From Haplomitrium mnioides (Eukaryota; Marchantiophyta; Haplomitriopsida; Calobryales), in assembly GCA_049999725.1 (NCBI GenBank), contig JBNGIS010003770.1, positions 28,185 to 48,192 on the forward strand: a DNA stretch of 20,008 nucleotides, in the 5' to 3' direction. The notes under the pieces were generated by a model, which saw only the letters and a list, made by a program, of their open reading frames with translations, did not search any database and was not told the origin of the DNA. Shown piece after piece: positions 1-10,308 of this stretch; position 1 is the first letter of the stretch, and every line of letters begins with the position of its first letter. A program made the position numbers and the translations under genes.

Positions 1-297
1 TCATCAAAGTCTCCGTTCTAATATTAAGCTTAGTTCTTATTAGAAGAAGAACTATCAAGTTATCAGAACTTCCTGCATAAGAACAAATTAGTGATAAGAA
101 CATCTATGCTATAAGAACTATTAAGTGTTTTTACTAATAGGGGTCTTATTTTTTCTCTCTTTAATCACTAGTTTGGAACAGGGGAATCCTGTTTTCTGAT
201 CTGCAGATTTCATAAGGGTAGAAACCAAAATTTTTTTCCTGATTTCATCTCGACACTTGATTCTACTTACCTGGTTGATTTTTTACATTGTGTTCAC
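1..297. other. Upstream flank / leader of the copia element
   Basis: No gene is visible. Between about 20 and 135 the octamer ATAAGAAC and close variants recur (for example 97-104 and 111-118), forming a loose direct repeat. The sequence just before the gag ATG at 298 is pyrimidine-rich leader-like DNA. I looked for a copy of the probable 3' LTR (about 4540-4765) and for the usual copia primer-binding site TGGTATCAGAG and saw neither, so the 5' LTR is either upstream of the window, highly diverged or lost. Confidence 0.4.
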
Positions 298-1247
298 ATG
301 GCAGATGGTATCTCCCAGATTGTGACTGACAAGCTGAATGAGCACAATTATTCAGTTTGGTCAGTCCGTATGACGAATTTTATCAAAGGGAGAGAGTTCT
401 GGGAACTCATCACAGGCAAAGAGGAGGAGCCTGTACTTGGTCCATCGCCAACTATTGACGACATGCAACGTTACAAAGCACACATTGCTAAGGTGCATCA
501 ACTTCTCTATTGGCTGACTATAAGTGTCGACGACAAGATGATGGGATATGTGTCGGCAGCCAAGACACCCAAGGAGGCTTGGGATCTGCTCAAGGAGAGG
601 TATGCAGTTACTTCAGATGCACGCAAGTTGACTTTGCAGATGGAGTTCTTTAATCTGCAAAAGGAGAGGATGAATGTCAATGCGTTTGCTTTGAAGATTA
701 AGTCTTTGGCTGAGCAGTTAGCAAATATTGGAGAGCAAGTGAAAGAGAGTGCCATGGTTGATGTATGTTTGAATGGTTTGGGTAAGGAGTACAAGCAGTT
801 CAAGACATCCATGAGGACACGTGAGGGAACCACTTCCTTTGCGCAACTCATCGCGATGCTTGTNNNNNNNNNNNNNNNNNNNNNNNNNNNNNNNNNNNNN
901 NNNNNNNNNNNNNNNNNNNNNNNNNNNNNNNNNNNNNNNNNNNNNNNNNNNNNNNNNNNNNNNGCTGAAGAGCTTGACCTTGGAGGGGGAGCCTCAAGTA
1001 GTCAAAGCAATACTGAGCAGGTGTTCTACTCGAATTGGGGTAGAGGAAGAGGCAGAAATACCGCTAGAGGCAACATTGGTAGAGGACACTCTAGTGCAAC
1101 AACACAGTCCAACTCCCAGCAACAGTATGGTGGCAAAGGCCAGACCAGAGGCAGGGGGAGAAACCAAGGACGTGGAGGTCAGCACAACATGTCAGGTACA
1201 GAGTGTTATTATTGTGGCAAGTCCGGTCATATGGCTAAGGATTGTTA
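298..1247 (+). pseudogene. gag: Copia gag (capsid/nucleocapsid), partial
   Basis: The ATG at 298 opens a copia Gag: the N-terminal part has the typical 'L...NY..W...M' start (NEHNYSVWSVRMTNFI) and the UBN2-like sequence EAWDLLKERY, followed after the first gap by a Gly/Arg-rich stretch and a CCHC zinc knuckle CYYCGKSGHMAKDC with codons from 1204 to 1245. Gag packages the element RNA into cytoplasmic virus-like particles, with the knuckle binding nucleic acid. Bases 864-963 are unsequenced, so real length and frame through the gap are unknown; the reading frame happens to be the same on both sides. A second gap begins right after the knuckle. The frame upstream of the gaps has no stop, so gag itself shows no lesion. 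Confidence 0.9.
864..963. other. Assembly gap (100 N)
   Basis: Exactly 100 N bases inside gag, the conventional placeholder for a gap of unknown size. Lengths and reading frames across it should not be interpreted. Confidence 0.98.
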
Positions 1248-1347
1248 NNNNNNNNNNNNNNNNNNNNNNNNNNNNNNNNNNNNNNNNNNNNNNNNNNNNN
1301 NNNNNNNNNNNNNNNNNNNNNNNNNNNNNNNNNNNNNNNNNNNNNNN
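1248..1347. other. Assembly gap (100 N)
   Basis: Exactly 100 N bases directly after the zinc knuckle. The catalytic Asp motif of the aspartic protease would lie here. The frame changes from 1 before the gap to 2 after it, but since the gap size is a placeholder this is not evidence of a frameshift. Confidence 0.98.
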
Positions 1348-1843
1348 GAACCACATGACAGGTCATGGAGAGTGGTTCAAGGAGACCAGAGATATGAGTA
1401 CACCTGGGTATGTTGAGACCGGTGACTCTTCCATGCATCCTATCCAGAAGATTGGCCGTGTTCCTGTTATGATGGAGAGTGGAGAGACCAAGTGTTTGGA
1501 GGATGTTTTGCACGTGCCTAGGATACAAAAGAATCTAATTTCGGTTGGGCAGTGTGTAGAGCAAAATATGCAGGTGAGATTCAATCCTACTGGAGTTTAT
1601 ATAGAGGATTGGGGCAACAATTGCAACCTGATTACTACAGGTAAGAAGAGTGGCAGGATGTTCACGTTGGATGTGAGTATACTGAATGTCACTAAGGCAA
1701 TGTTTGCTTATGGCACTGGAGTAGTGTCAGATATTGAGATTTGGTACAAGAGAATTGGTTATGTCAACATTCCAAGGTTGAGATATATGCAGACATCTGG
1801 AGTTGTAAATGGATTGCCAAAGTTTAAGGTGGAGGGCATATAG
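1348..1843 (+). pseudogene. pol: Copia protease tail and GAG-pre-integrase module
   Basis: The segment starts with NHMTG, the stretch that follows the protease active site in copia polyproteins (WxxDSGAxxHMT in the family), so the catalytic Asp itself is lost in the gap. The protease-fold remainder LEDVLHVPRIQKNLISVGQ is clear. It runs into the pre-integrase zinc-binding module at 1742 onward. There the two His ligands of the HHCC motif read as Tyr: WYKRIGY (TAC at 1745-1747, TAT at 1760-1762), where the family has WHxRxGH. Both are C-to-T changes. The Cys pair is present just past the stop (TGT at 1850 and 1859). The reading frame ends at TAG 1841-1843. Confidence 0.85.
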
Positions 1844-2530
1844 AAGATATGTGAAGCATGTAAGTTTGCTAAGCAAACTAGGCGACCGTTCATTCATGAA
1901 GCATATGCGGCTAGAAGGCCACTGGAGGTTGTACATTTGGATGTATGGGGCCCTACAAGAACAGCTTCACTTGGTGGGTGTTCTTATTATATTACTTTCA
2001 TTGATGATTGCTCAAAGAAAATGTGGATTTATTTCATGAAGCAGAAGAGTGAGGTGTTTTCACACTTCAAACATTTTCGAGCAATGGTGGAGAAGGAGAA
2101 AGGGCAGCACATCAAGTGCCTTAGATCTGATGGTGGAGGTGAGTACTTTTCTAGAGAGTTTTGTTCATACTTGCAGAGAGAAGGCATCAAGAGACAGCAG
2201 TCTTGCAGGTATACGCCTCAGCAAAATGGAGTTGCTGAGAGGAAGAATCGGCATGTTGCGGAGGTAGCACGTGCCTTGATGAATGAGAAGAGTATTCCTC
2301 ATCACTATTGGGCAGAAGCTGTGGCTACAGCGGTGTACATCATGAACCGCACTCCTACAGCTGCTGTACATGGGATGACACCCGAAGAGAAGTTCACTGG
2401 AAGGAGGCCAGATATTTCACACTTGAAAGTTTTTTGCTGTATTGCTTATGTTCATGTTCCAGCTGAGACGAGAAGCAAGCTGGATCCTATAGCTGAGAAG
2501 TGTGTGTTCATAGGGTACTCAGGTGAATAG
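1844..2530 (+). pseudogene. pol: Copia integrase core
   Basis: After the TAG at 1841 the same frame continues with the Cys pair CEAC, then the integrase catalytic core that inserts the cDNA into chromosomes. The D,D-35-E acids are all present: Asp at 1940 (LDVWGP), Asp at 2129 (RSDGGGEY) and Glu at 2237 (NGVAERKNR); the last two are separated by exactly 35 residues. The C-terminal GKGY-type sequence KCVFIGYSGE is cut by TAG 2528-2530, which in relatives is Gln or a similar codon, again consistent with CAG to TAG. There is no independent gene start here; the fragment is only meaningful as part of the polyprotein. Confidence 0.9.
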
Positions 2531-4618
2531 AAAGGGTATAAGTGTTATTGTCCTACTTCACGTATGGTAAGAGTGAGTAGAGACGTTGTTTTTTATGAAC
2601 TGAGTAGTTGGTATAATCCAGAGATTGTTGATGCACATGTAGATGTGAAAGGCAAGCAGGTGATGCTTGAGGAGAATCAACAAGTTCAGGAGCTCAGTGG
2701 ACCTCAAGGTGAGTGTAGTAGCAGTGGGATATTGCAGGAGAGGTTGCGCAGGAATATGGAGTTGCAAGCCTCGACTAGCTCACATTCGGAGATCGGAGGT
2801 GCTGGTGGTGTCCATGATGATGCAGATGAGGAGCTGAGAGAAATTTCAGCAACCACTCGTGTACAAGGGCAGCCATTACAGCCAATACAGAGTCCACCCC
2901 TACGCAGAAGTGAGAGGGTAAGATACCCAGTGGACAGATTAATGCACAAAGGTGCATTCGCACTTCACCATGCTTACATGGTTCAGGTAATCACTGAGAA
3001 GGAGCCGGCTGTTTTTCATGAGGCTCTAAGTGATTGCAGATGGACTACAGCAATGGTTGAAGAGATGAAGGCCTTGGAGAAAAACCAGACTTGGGATCTG
3101 ATCGATTTACCTGCAGGTACGAAAGTTATCGGTTGTAAGTGGGTTTACAAAGTGAAGAGGAATGAAGATGGCAGTGTAAGCAGGTTTAAGGCAAGGCTGG
3201 TAGCGAAGGGGTATGCTCATACTCATGGTATTGATTATGAGGAGACTTTCAGCCCTGTAGCCAGAATGACCACGGTCCGAGCTGTGATTGCAGTGGCAGC
3301 AGCAAAACGGTGGACATTACACCAGATGGACGTGAAGAATGCATTTCTACATGGGGAGCTAGAAGAGGAGGTGTATATGGTACAGCCACAAGGGTTCATA
3401 GATCTGGTCCATCCAGATCAGGTTTGTAGGCTGAAGAAGGCTCTATATGGGCTCAAGCAAGCACCTCGAGCATGGTCGAACAAGATTGGTGAGTATCTTG
3501 TTACTATTGGGTTCCAAATTTTGAATTCAGATTATTCTCTTTATGTCAGGAGGACGGAGAAGGGAACCATGCTCATACTCATATATGTTGATGATTTAAT
3601 CTTGACTAGAGGTAGTCTTGATGATATTTTGGAAGTTAAGAACTTGCTGCATTCGAAGTTTGAGATGAAGGATCTAGGTGAGCTGAGGCATTTCCTTGGC
3701 ATTGAGGTGATCAAATCAGATAAGGGGATCTGGTTGATTCAGATGCAGTATGCATTGGAGATGCTGTCTAGATATGGAATGACAGGTTGTAAACCGATTG
3801 CCATACCCCTTGATCAGAATACAAAGCTGGTCAGTCATGAAGGGGAATTACTAGATGATCCTTCGAGCTTCAGGAAGATGGTAGGTAGCTTGATATATAA
3901 CACCATCACCAGGCCAGATTTGAGTTATGCTGTGGGCCTGGTCAGTCAGTTTATGCAGACTCCAAGGAAGCTACACATGGATGCTGTGCGCAGGATTTTT
4001 CGGTATGTGAAAACCACACTTCAGTTTGGGCTGTTTTATGACAGCAATAGTGCATTCCAGCTTGCTGGTTTTACAGATGCAGATTGGGCAGGAAGTGCTG
4101 GTGACCCGAGATCTACTAGTGGCTTTGTTTTTTCATTTGGAAGTGTCGGAGTTGCATCCAGCAACAAGAAGCAACCAACTGTTGCCCTCTCAAGCACAGA
4201 GTCAAAGTATCGAGGGGCAGCAATGGCTACATGTGAGGTAATGTGGTTGCTTAAGTTTTTGCAGGATGTAGATGTCCCTATAAGAGGCCCAGTGAGGGTC
4301 CATTGTGACAATATAAGCAGTAAACAGCTAGCTAGTAACCCAGTTTTTCATGCACGTTCAAAGCACATTGAAGTGCATTATCATTTTGTTAGGGAAAAGG
4401 TTTTGGCTAGGGTGATTGACTTGCAGTACATCAGCATTGAGGAGCAGTTGGCTGATATTTTCACTAAGGCTTTAGGAGCAGAGAAGCTGCATAGGTTTTG
4501 GAAGCAGCTTGGAGTGTGTATCTTGAGCTCGAGGAGGAGTATTGAGATTTCGAGCTCTAACTACCGGTTAACATGGCAGCCACCTTATCTCACAGTTACG
4601 TTAGGCCAGTTAGCTTAG
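2531..4618 (+). pseudogene. pol: Copia reverse transcriptase and RNase H
   Basis: A long open frame follows the second TAG. It begins with the integrase tail (SRDVVFYE), a variable linker, then reverse transcriptase: QTWDLIDLP, ARLVAKGY, QMDVKNAFLHGEL with the first catalytic Asp near 3329, and the YVDD box at 3584-3595. RNase H has its acids at DADWAG (Asp 4076), SSTESKY, and CDN (Asp 4307), and ends with HARSKHIEVHYHFVREKV, a copia hallmark. RT copies the element RNA to cDNA and RNase H removes the RNA. All catalytic residues are intact, but the domain cannot be made as part of Gag-Pol because of the upstream stops. The last ~30 codons, from about 4525, probably run into the polypurine tract and LTR. 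Confidence 0.93.
4531..4539 (+). promoter_or_regulatory. Polypurine tract (plus-strand primer)
   Basis: GAGGAGGAG directly after the RNase H coding end, in the position where plant copia elements have the purine-rich primer for plus-strand synthesis; TATTGAGATTT follows as the likely LTR start (ancestral TGTTGAG or TTGAG). Assigned by position and composition. Confidence 0.5.
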
Positions 4619-4765
4619 GTGTATATATATGGGGCTGCTTGAGATGCACATTATGCTCTCTCTCTTCCCCTCTGTATTTGTTGGCGCTCGTGCCTTATAG
4701 TGAAGAACATTCTTGCATTGGTTGTGTGCATATGTGATTGATTGCTCTGCCTCTAACTCTAATAG
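4540..4765 (+). repeat. Probable 3' LTR of the copia element
   Basis: Begins after the polypurine tract with ATTGAGATTTCGAGCTC, contains a TATA-like TATATATAT at 4622-4630 and then a pyrimidine-rich CTCTCTCTCTTCCCC stretch, an arrangement typical of U3 promoter and R/U5. The 3' limit is guessed near CTCTAATAG because no second LTR copy is in the window to compare with. Without the 5' LTR or a target-site duplication this stays tentative. Confidence 0.35.
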
Positions 4766-4929
4766 AAAAGACTCTGATGTTGACAATCGGTTTACTCAGC
4801 TTAGTAGTACCATTGTCTTAGAAGAGCTTTCAAATTAATATTATTAGTAGGGAATGATAGAATCAAAAGGATTCAAAATCTCAAAAACGCAGATTCTAGA
4901 TGCATTTTTTGAAATAGAGAACTCTCTAC
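4766..4929. other. Junction between copia and transposase-like copy A
   Basis: Short AT-rich stretch without a recognisable gene. It may contain the true 5' part of copy A, but no convincing reading frame is seen before about 4930. The exact copia end lies somewhere inside or just before it. Confidence 0.35.
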
Positions 4930-5605
4930 TAAAGGTGTATTTGTCCATGAATGGATGGACAGTTTTTTCAGGGACACTGTGAGAGAATGCCCACTTACAA
5001 AGTTTATATCTTGCCTAATAATTTTACAACATAGGAAGTTTATAGCTACTACACAACTTATTTGAAAGAGAAAGCTCTCAGTTGCATTCTTAGTTTTTGG
5101 GGTTTTAGAAAACATTGGAGAACTCATTTTCCAAATGTTAGAACTCCAAAATGCAATAGATTTTCTATTTGTGAAGCATACGAAGAAATAAAATCATTGT
5201 GAGAAAAATCTGTCTTGGAGTCTCACAAAGGTAACAAATTTCTTCTCTTTTGAAACTTATGGTTATTTGATGCTCTTTTTATGAGATTCAATGCTTACTT
5301 CTAGAGATGCTATGCTTTCTCAACTTAGTACCAAAAGATATTTGTTTTGTTAAATTGTTCAAAAAATGAGATTTGAGTCAAGTTAACCTTAGCAACTTGA
5401 GTTGTGAGAACAAAGTTTATGCTTGCATAGGGTCTGTTGCTTTTCGTTTAAATCCAAACCTTGTTGAGAGTCAAATAAAGCGAGAAAATGGATCTGATTG
5501 CTGGTGGTGACCGTAGCTTTGCATTGAGTTTTGCTTTTGTTGCTTTGAATCAAGAGCCCATTGCTAGACAAACAATAGCAAAAGTCGTTTTTGTTGTTTG
5601 CAAAT

Positions 5606-5621
5606 CCTATGCGTGCATAGG
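5606..5621. repeat. Palindrome CCTATGCGTGCATAGG
   Basis: Seven-base arms CCTATGC/GCATAGG around GT. One of four palindrome-family members in intron A; others are at 5421-5430 (half-site GCTTGCATAG), 5699-5714 (CCTATACGCGCATAGG) and 5734-5755 (imperfect, GATC...GATC ends). Confidence 0.75.
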
Positions 5622-5698
5622 TTTTGTTCTTGTTTCTTTCAAATCCAGTGACAACAATAGTCAAAGCAAGCCAAGATATTGGTGTTGTTGCTTTTGGT

Positions 5699-5714
5699 CC
5701 TATACGCGCATAGG
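5699..5714. repeat. Palindrome CCTATACGCGCATAGG
   Basis: Near-perfect 16-bp palindrome in intron A, aligned in position with the degenerate site near 18108-18123 of copy B, so it predates the duplication. Confidence 0.7.
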
Positions 5715-7695
5715 ATCAATTATTGTTTCCACTGATCCTATCTACGTATAAGATCTTTTGTTGTTTTCTCAATCCTTTGCGAACAAAGAGTCCAAGATAC
5801 ATTTGAAATTGAAGTTCCAATTTGTGTTCCTTTGTGCGCAAATATTTTTATCTCCTTTCAAAACTTTTGCTTGTTTCAAGTCAAGGACAAGTACTTATTG
5901 TAAATGTTATACAGATTCTCCTATATTTAAATTAACTAAAGTTTATTTTTAATCTTTTTATAAATTTTTACTTCTACCAATCCAAACATTTGTGTAAGCT
6001 AGTTTCAATATTTTTAGCACGTTATGTTGTCTTTTGAAGTTCGAAACATCAACATATGTTTTATTGAACTACTTTTATCTCTTTCATGCTTTGTGAGGAT
6101 GCACTCAAATATAATTGCCAATTGTTTCTTCATCATGACCAACAAATAAAAGAAAGAACAAAACTTGCAAACCAAGGAAGAAAATGTTATGCTGATTGAC
6201 AAAATTATTTGGGAATCGATGGAATGGATGAGAAGAAAAAAATTATTCTACACTAGCTTTCGGCACTTGAAAACATTGATAAAGATTGTTTGGTGGGTGT
6301 GTATGTTGTTGTTGTCTTAATATTCAATCATGCTCTTTCTTTAAGGGTCTTCTTAACCTATGGAAACTTGAGAAGCAATTCCAATTTGATAGTTACAGTG
6401 CTTAATAAAAAATTATGTGGCTTTGAAGGACCGTTGCCTCCAACTTTGTATCTTCAATTGAATAATACGGCACGAGAGAATAATAATTCCATCTTATTTT
6501 GATATCTTAGTCTTCTTATTGCCAAGAATTTTTTCCGAAAAATAAGGTGGGATTTTTCATGGTTGGCCATACTCATGATCAAATCGATCAAATGTTCATC
6601 AAACTCTTGAAACATTTGAAATGTGTCAAATTTTTCATGACTACGAGTCTTAGCGAGGCAATGCAACTATTTTTGCAACAATGTCCCTCCATGGTTCAAA
6701 GAATACATAATATTACCCTTAATCAACAATTCAAGTTCTAATTGAGTGATTCAAAAGCAAAAATTTAAAGCAAACAATTTTCAACATATGAATTTCGGTT
6801 ACCTCTGGATGGTATTTGTCAACTCAGGGGTCTACCTAAAATGAAGAGAGAAATTTTTAAGTTCAATGTTGATTCCTCCAAGGGATGTTCTGAAAGCAAA
6901 CAATCTTAAAAGGAAGAAAGAGAAGTTGACGCCGAGAAAGTGGTCTTTGCAATAAAGGAAAACATAAGTGAGAATTGCTACAAGTTTTTTTACAATTTTT
7001 GATATTTTTCCCAACAAGAGATTGCGGCTTTCATCCTTGAAAGAGAAAGACGAGGATTCAAAGTACAATTCATCTTTCCACCTTCACAATCGATAAGTAC
7101 TTGTAATGATTCTCAAAATGTTTGTCGAGGTTCTCAGTTTGATACTCAATAAACATAGGAAGATGCTTTAGTAGAACATATACTTTCTGCACGTCGAGTA
7201 ATCTATGATAGAGCACCTAGGCCACGAGAAGGGACTGTTACACACAACACCAAATATATGCACAAATTTGGCAACCCACATGAGGTGAAAGCTAGAATCT
7301 TTATTTGTGTTGTTGTATCTCTCGATCAAAAGAGCATATCATTTTGGATTGCCAAAGTACTCAAAGTTTTGTCATTTGAAGAGGAATATCCTCCAAACCC
7401 AAAACAAGTACGTGTTCAATGGTTTGCTTGTGAGGATGAGGATGCATTTTCTAGACAATACTTCCCAAAAAAAATAGCAACAACAAAATGGAAACACAAA
7501 TCCAAGCTACATATTGATGTACTTAATGTAACACAAATCAAAATTTTGTCTTTTGATTTTCTTCTCACACAAAAAAACCAATTGAAAAAAACCACTCTAG
7601 CTACCATTAAATCAAATCTATTTGAGTATGAAAAACAAAAAGCAATCAATTCTGATGTGTTTGAAAGAGATTCAAGCAATGTAGTTAACATTTGA

Positions 7696-8250
7696 GGCAA
7701 ATTGTGTTAATCTTGATGAATCTTTTGGAGTTGAATCCGAAGAAGTCAACACAAGTGACTAAAGTCATTTAAGAACCTCATTGTATGTTGTGTACCTTTA
7801 ATTTGTAACTAGAGATTATTATTTTATAAAGTACCTTCTAATTTTTTTGAAGGAAATTCTTGAATTTATATGCCACCTTGAATTTTTTAGTGTAAATCAT
7901 TCCAAGTTCATTGTTATTCTTTATAAATGAAACTTGAATATATAATTAATATTTTCATTTGGTTTGCGAAATATTTTCTTATCCAAAATGTAGTTATATT
8001 CTTTCCTTCTTTATTGCTTACTAGAATATTTTAATGTTTTGGTGTCTCTAAAGTGCTACCTTAATTGACTACTTAGTATTTTGCTTGTAAGGACTTTGAT
8101 ATAAAACTTGATACCTTTAGCGAGCTTTGAGTTAGATTTAGAGCTTTTTACCCCTTTTACTTTTAGTAACCAAATCAAAAAACAAAATCTCTAGCGTGCC
8201 TAGAGTTCGTTGTGAAAAACATAGCTTTTAGCACATCTATACTCTGATGT
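7696..8250. other. 3' flank of transposase-like copy A
   Basis: AT-rich non-coding DNA after the TGA at 7693-7695. It probably holds the 3' UTR, but copy B is cut by the window end, so the repeat boundary cannot be located by comparison. No gene, tRNA or clear terminal repeat is seen. Confidence 0.5.
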
Positions 8251-8263
8251 AGAAGTCTAAACC

Positions 8264-8277
8264 CTATGCGCGCATAG
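8264..8277. repeat. Perfect palindrome CTATGCGCGCATAG
   Basis: Perfect 14-bp palindrome with a CpG-rich centre, the least decayed form of the family that recurs through the window. Confidence 0.8.
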
Positions 8278-8366
8278 ATTTTAATTAGCAAATCAAAACC
8301 TCATACTTGCAAAGACTCTGTTGGGGAATGTAAAACCCGATTCAACATAGTCTTTGTTGCCGAGTG

Positions 8367-8470
8367 TTCAGATGTTGAGCTCAGATTCCTATGCGTGCAT
8401 AGACTTTTGTGTGGAGAGTTCAGATGTTGAGCTTAGATTCCTATTTGCGCATAGACTCTCGTGTGGGAGT
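8367..8470. repeat. Two direct 52-bp repeats carrying the palindrome
   Basis: TTCAGATGTTGAGC begins at 8367 and again at 8419, giving a 52-bp unit repeated twice. Each unit includes AGATTCCTAT, a palindrome (CTATGCGTGCATAG at 8389-8402; CTATTTGCGCATAG at 8441-8454) and a GACT(T/C)T tail. More degenerate relatives continue to about 8600. A short open frame across this stretch (8354-8563) is a by-product of the repeat. Confidence 0.75.
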
Positions 8471-8599
8471 CCAATCCTTCCACATATACTAGCTCTCATA
8501 TACAACCCTCAAGCTTCTACACACAAAGACTACCATGTAGAACTTAGATTCTACACCTCTTAAAGACTCTCTTGTAGAACTCAAAGCCTTTTATTTGGG

Positions 8600-9340
8600 A
8601 GACTCTTGTTAGAAACTTGGAGATGTTGCTTGTTTACACTCTCAAGTAAATCTCTAAAGTCACTGCCTTTTTGTTTTTGAACTATAACTCCTTTGTGTAT
8701 AAAATTCTCTGAATTACAAAAGATCTTTAATTGTTAAAACCTTCTATAATATGCCCAGTTTAACCTTTGTGGGCATGGATTTTCAACTAAAAAATAAAGC
8801 TTCTTTCTTGCTTTAACTTGAAAAAAAAGCTCCAAAATCCATGCAATGTTTCGTTTTGTTGGCTATCGGACCTTACAATTCCAAACTCACTCCCTTGACT
8901 TCTAGTCTGCTTGGGTATTTTCCTCATGTTTTCTATTTTTTTCCAAAAAATAAGTTTTAAGGAGCATAATGTCTATACGCATAGAGTTTGTGCAACCAAA
9001 CTTATTTCAAAATAACTTATTTTGATTTATATTTAAATTTTGGGCTTTTTAATGTAGTCAATAATAAATGCAAGTTTCTTGTGAAAACATACTATAACTT
9101 GTATACTTTTCATCGATTTTAAGATTTCCAATATTTTTATAAAAACTAAGAATATGATTTGATTTTGCATAATAAAATTGATTCTTGTTCTATCATGATT
9201 GTTAAAACAACATAAAATGAAGCTCAAAAACTCACGTAGTTCTTTTTTTTTTGAAAATAACCTTGTTTTATTTGTTTTTAAGGTCCAAAACTATGTTTGT
9301 TTTTCCTTTTAAAAAAGTTCTTATTATGAGTAGTCTGTTC
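8600..9340. other. AT-rich spacer with one long inverted repeat
   Basis: No gene recognised. It contains the 11-bp inverted repeat at 8773/8834 and one palindrome-family site CTATACGCATAG at 8973-8984. The remainder is low-complexity A/T DNA. Confidence 0.5.
8773..8844. repeat. Inverted repeat / potential hairpin
   Basis: GCATGGATTTT at 8773-8783 is the exact reverse complement of AAAATCCATGC at 8834-8844, with a 50-nt A/T-rich loop. The left arm also overlaps a smaller stem TGCCCA...TGGGCA. Could be a minor MITE or chance in AT-rich DNA. Confidence 0.5.
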
Positions 9341-9560
9341 ATGGTTCAAAGTAGCGGCTGTTAATTGAGACTTTGTGTGCAATGGCTCTCAAGTTCATGC
9401 GTGCATGGACTCTAGACTCCTTGCATGCAAAGATTATGAAGTCTATGCTCACATTGAGTCTTGAGTCCCAAGGACTCGAAAGCCCAATGACACAAGAACT
9501 CTTGAGCCCATGCACGCATGGGTTTAAGAGTCAAGGCAAGCATAGACTATGAAGTCCTTG
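9331..9560. repeat. GGTTCAAAGTAGCGGCTG motif followed by palindrome cluster
   Basis: ATGGTTCAAAGTAGCGGCTG (9341-9360) matches GGTTCAAAGTAGTAGCTG near 13529 and the inverted arm near 15690. It is followed by palindromes CATGCGTGCATG (9396-9407) and CCCATGCACGCATGGG (9507-9522) with degenerate half-sites between them. Spacing is irregular here, unlike the 37-bp array at 16 kb. Confidence 0.65.
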
Positions 9561-10199
9561 CTCACTTTAATTGTTCTTTCCTTTTGACTTAAAGTTTCTT
9601 GTTTTCAAATTCCTCTCTAATACATTTCTCCATGTTGTTTTCAGGGAGATAAAATATTTAAAAGGCAATTTACCAGGAAATTGATAGCCACTACTAAAGG
9701 GAAAAGGGGATATGGGGTTGAAGAAGTCCAAGAAGATCAAGACCAAGCCCTAACCTTGGTGTCCTACCCTTTTGCCTTTCTACTCTACTGTAGAAAACCA
9801 TAGAGTGGAAGTCAAGGCAATGAAATGACTCTGATGTCTCTTTAGCTCAAGGAGGGTTTGAAGAAGAAGACCAGGATTTAATATCCTATGTTGACAAACT
9901 CAATGTGGAGTATTATCAAGTCCACGGGGAGTCCAACGCTTGACAACTAAAAGGATTGGTGAAACCAAGAAGTTTGCTTTGGCAATTGCTGACATTTCTT
10001 ACGAGTACAACCTAAAGGAATCTAAACATGACAACTCCAACTCCTTTACAAAAGATGATATTTTTGGCATGACATCTTTTTTTGCGGTTGTAACTACTTC
10101 CGAGTTTTGGTCTTTCATGATTGTTTATTCTTTGCAACAATTCAGCATCGTGGAAGATGCACTTTTGAAAATTTATTGTGCTATCAACCACGACATCTG

Positions 10200-10308
10200 G
10201 TAAGTATTGTTTTGATTGTTTAATGTTTTAATGTTTTAGTCTATCTAGTTTCCATTTCTTTTGCTTTCTATTCAATGTCTTATTTCTTTGTTTTGATTAC
10301 TAATTTGA
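10200..10308 (+). other. Intron of methyltransferase copy 1
   Basis: Donor GTAAGT at 10200-10205 follows the conserved exon end. The acceptor aligned with copy 2 (CTAG) reads CTAATTTG here, so it is lost; the 3' limit is approximate (10303-10308). Length matches the 99-nt intron of copy 2. Confidence 0.5.

Larger units (their letters stand above)
298..4765 (+). mobile_element. Decayed Ty1/copia LTR retrotransposon
   Basis: Domain order along the plus strand is gag (UBN2-type) with CCHC zinc knuckle, protease-region remnant, GAG-pre-integrase zinc-binding module, integrase core, reverse transcriptase and RNase H. Integrase before RT is the diagnostic Ty1/copia order. The element is broken by two 100-N assembly gaps and by in-frame TAG codons at 1841-1843 and 2528-2530. 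Apart from these the pol frame (frame 2) stays open from 1348 to 4618, so decay is modest and insertion is fairly recent compared with the other elements here. A polypurine tract and probable 3' LTR follow; no 5' LTR was found. The downstream limit at about 4765 is approximate. Confidence 0.93.
5231..6104 (+). other. Intron of copy A (acceptor destroyed)
   Basis: Starts with GTAACAAA immediately after the codon series EKSVLESHK, at the same place as the GT donor of copy B. The equivalent of B's GATGCAG acceptor is GATGCAC (6098-6104), so the AG is lost. The intron body aligns to B's intron and carries at least four short palindromes of the CTATGCGYGCATAG type. It is 874 nt against 702 nt in B. 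No coding potential is evident; short frames at 5488-5952 fall inside it. Confidence 0.6.
4930..7695 (+). pseudogene. DUF7869-like transposase-like gene, copy A (broken)
   Basis: Recognised by pairwise match to copy B (17484-20008) across both exons and the intron. Exon 1 (to 5230) reads HEWMDSFFRDT, a frameshift, then HWRTHFPNV and RFSICEAYEEIKSL; copy B keeps CETC where A has CEAY. After a phase-1 intron the frame continues QLFLHHDQQ, LGIDGMDEKK, LYLQLNNTARENNNS, VGHTHDQIDQMF and a C-terminal region with FWIAKVLK and VRVQWF. Lesions: TAG 5032, TGA 5200 (CGA in B), TGA 6197, TAG 6254, TGA 6500 (GGA in B), a 1-nt deletion near 6545, a 57-nt in-frame deletion near 6663, and several stops 6739-7155. 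The putative catalytic Asp of DN is Asn. Only 7258-7695 stays open. DUF7869 and DDE-fold membership are from motif memory; function in transposition is inferred. Confidence 0.7.

Noticed and set aside
1-297. 5' LTR of the copia element
   Set aside because: No similarity to 4540-4765 and no primer-binding site was found, so it cannot be called.
507-851. 114-codon minus-strand frame
   Set aside because: Shadow of copia gag on the opposite strand, with no independent support.
1248-1350. Frameshift between gag and pol of copia
   Set aside because: The frame change coincides with a placeholder gap of unknown true length.
4873-5127. 84-codon minus-strand frame matching part of the 147-codon frame
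   Set aside because: Antisense of DUF7869-like exon 1; the plus-strand reading has the conserved motifs HWRTHFPNV and RFSICEAYEEIKSL and a splice donor.
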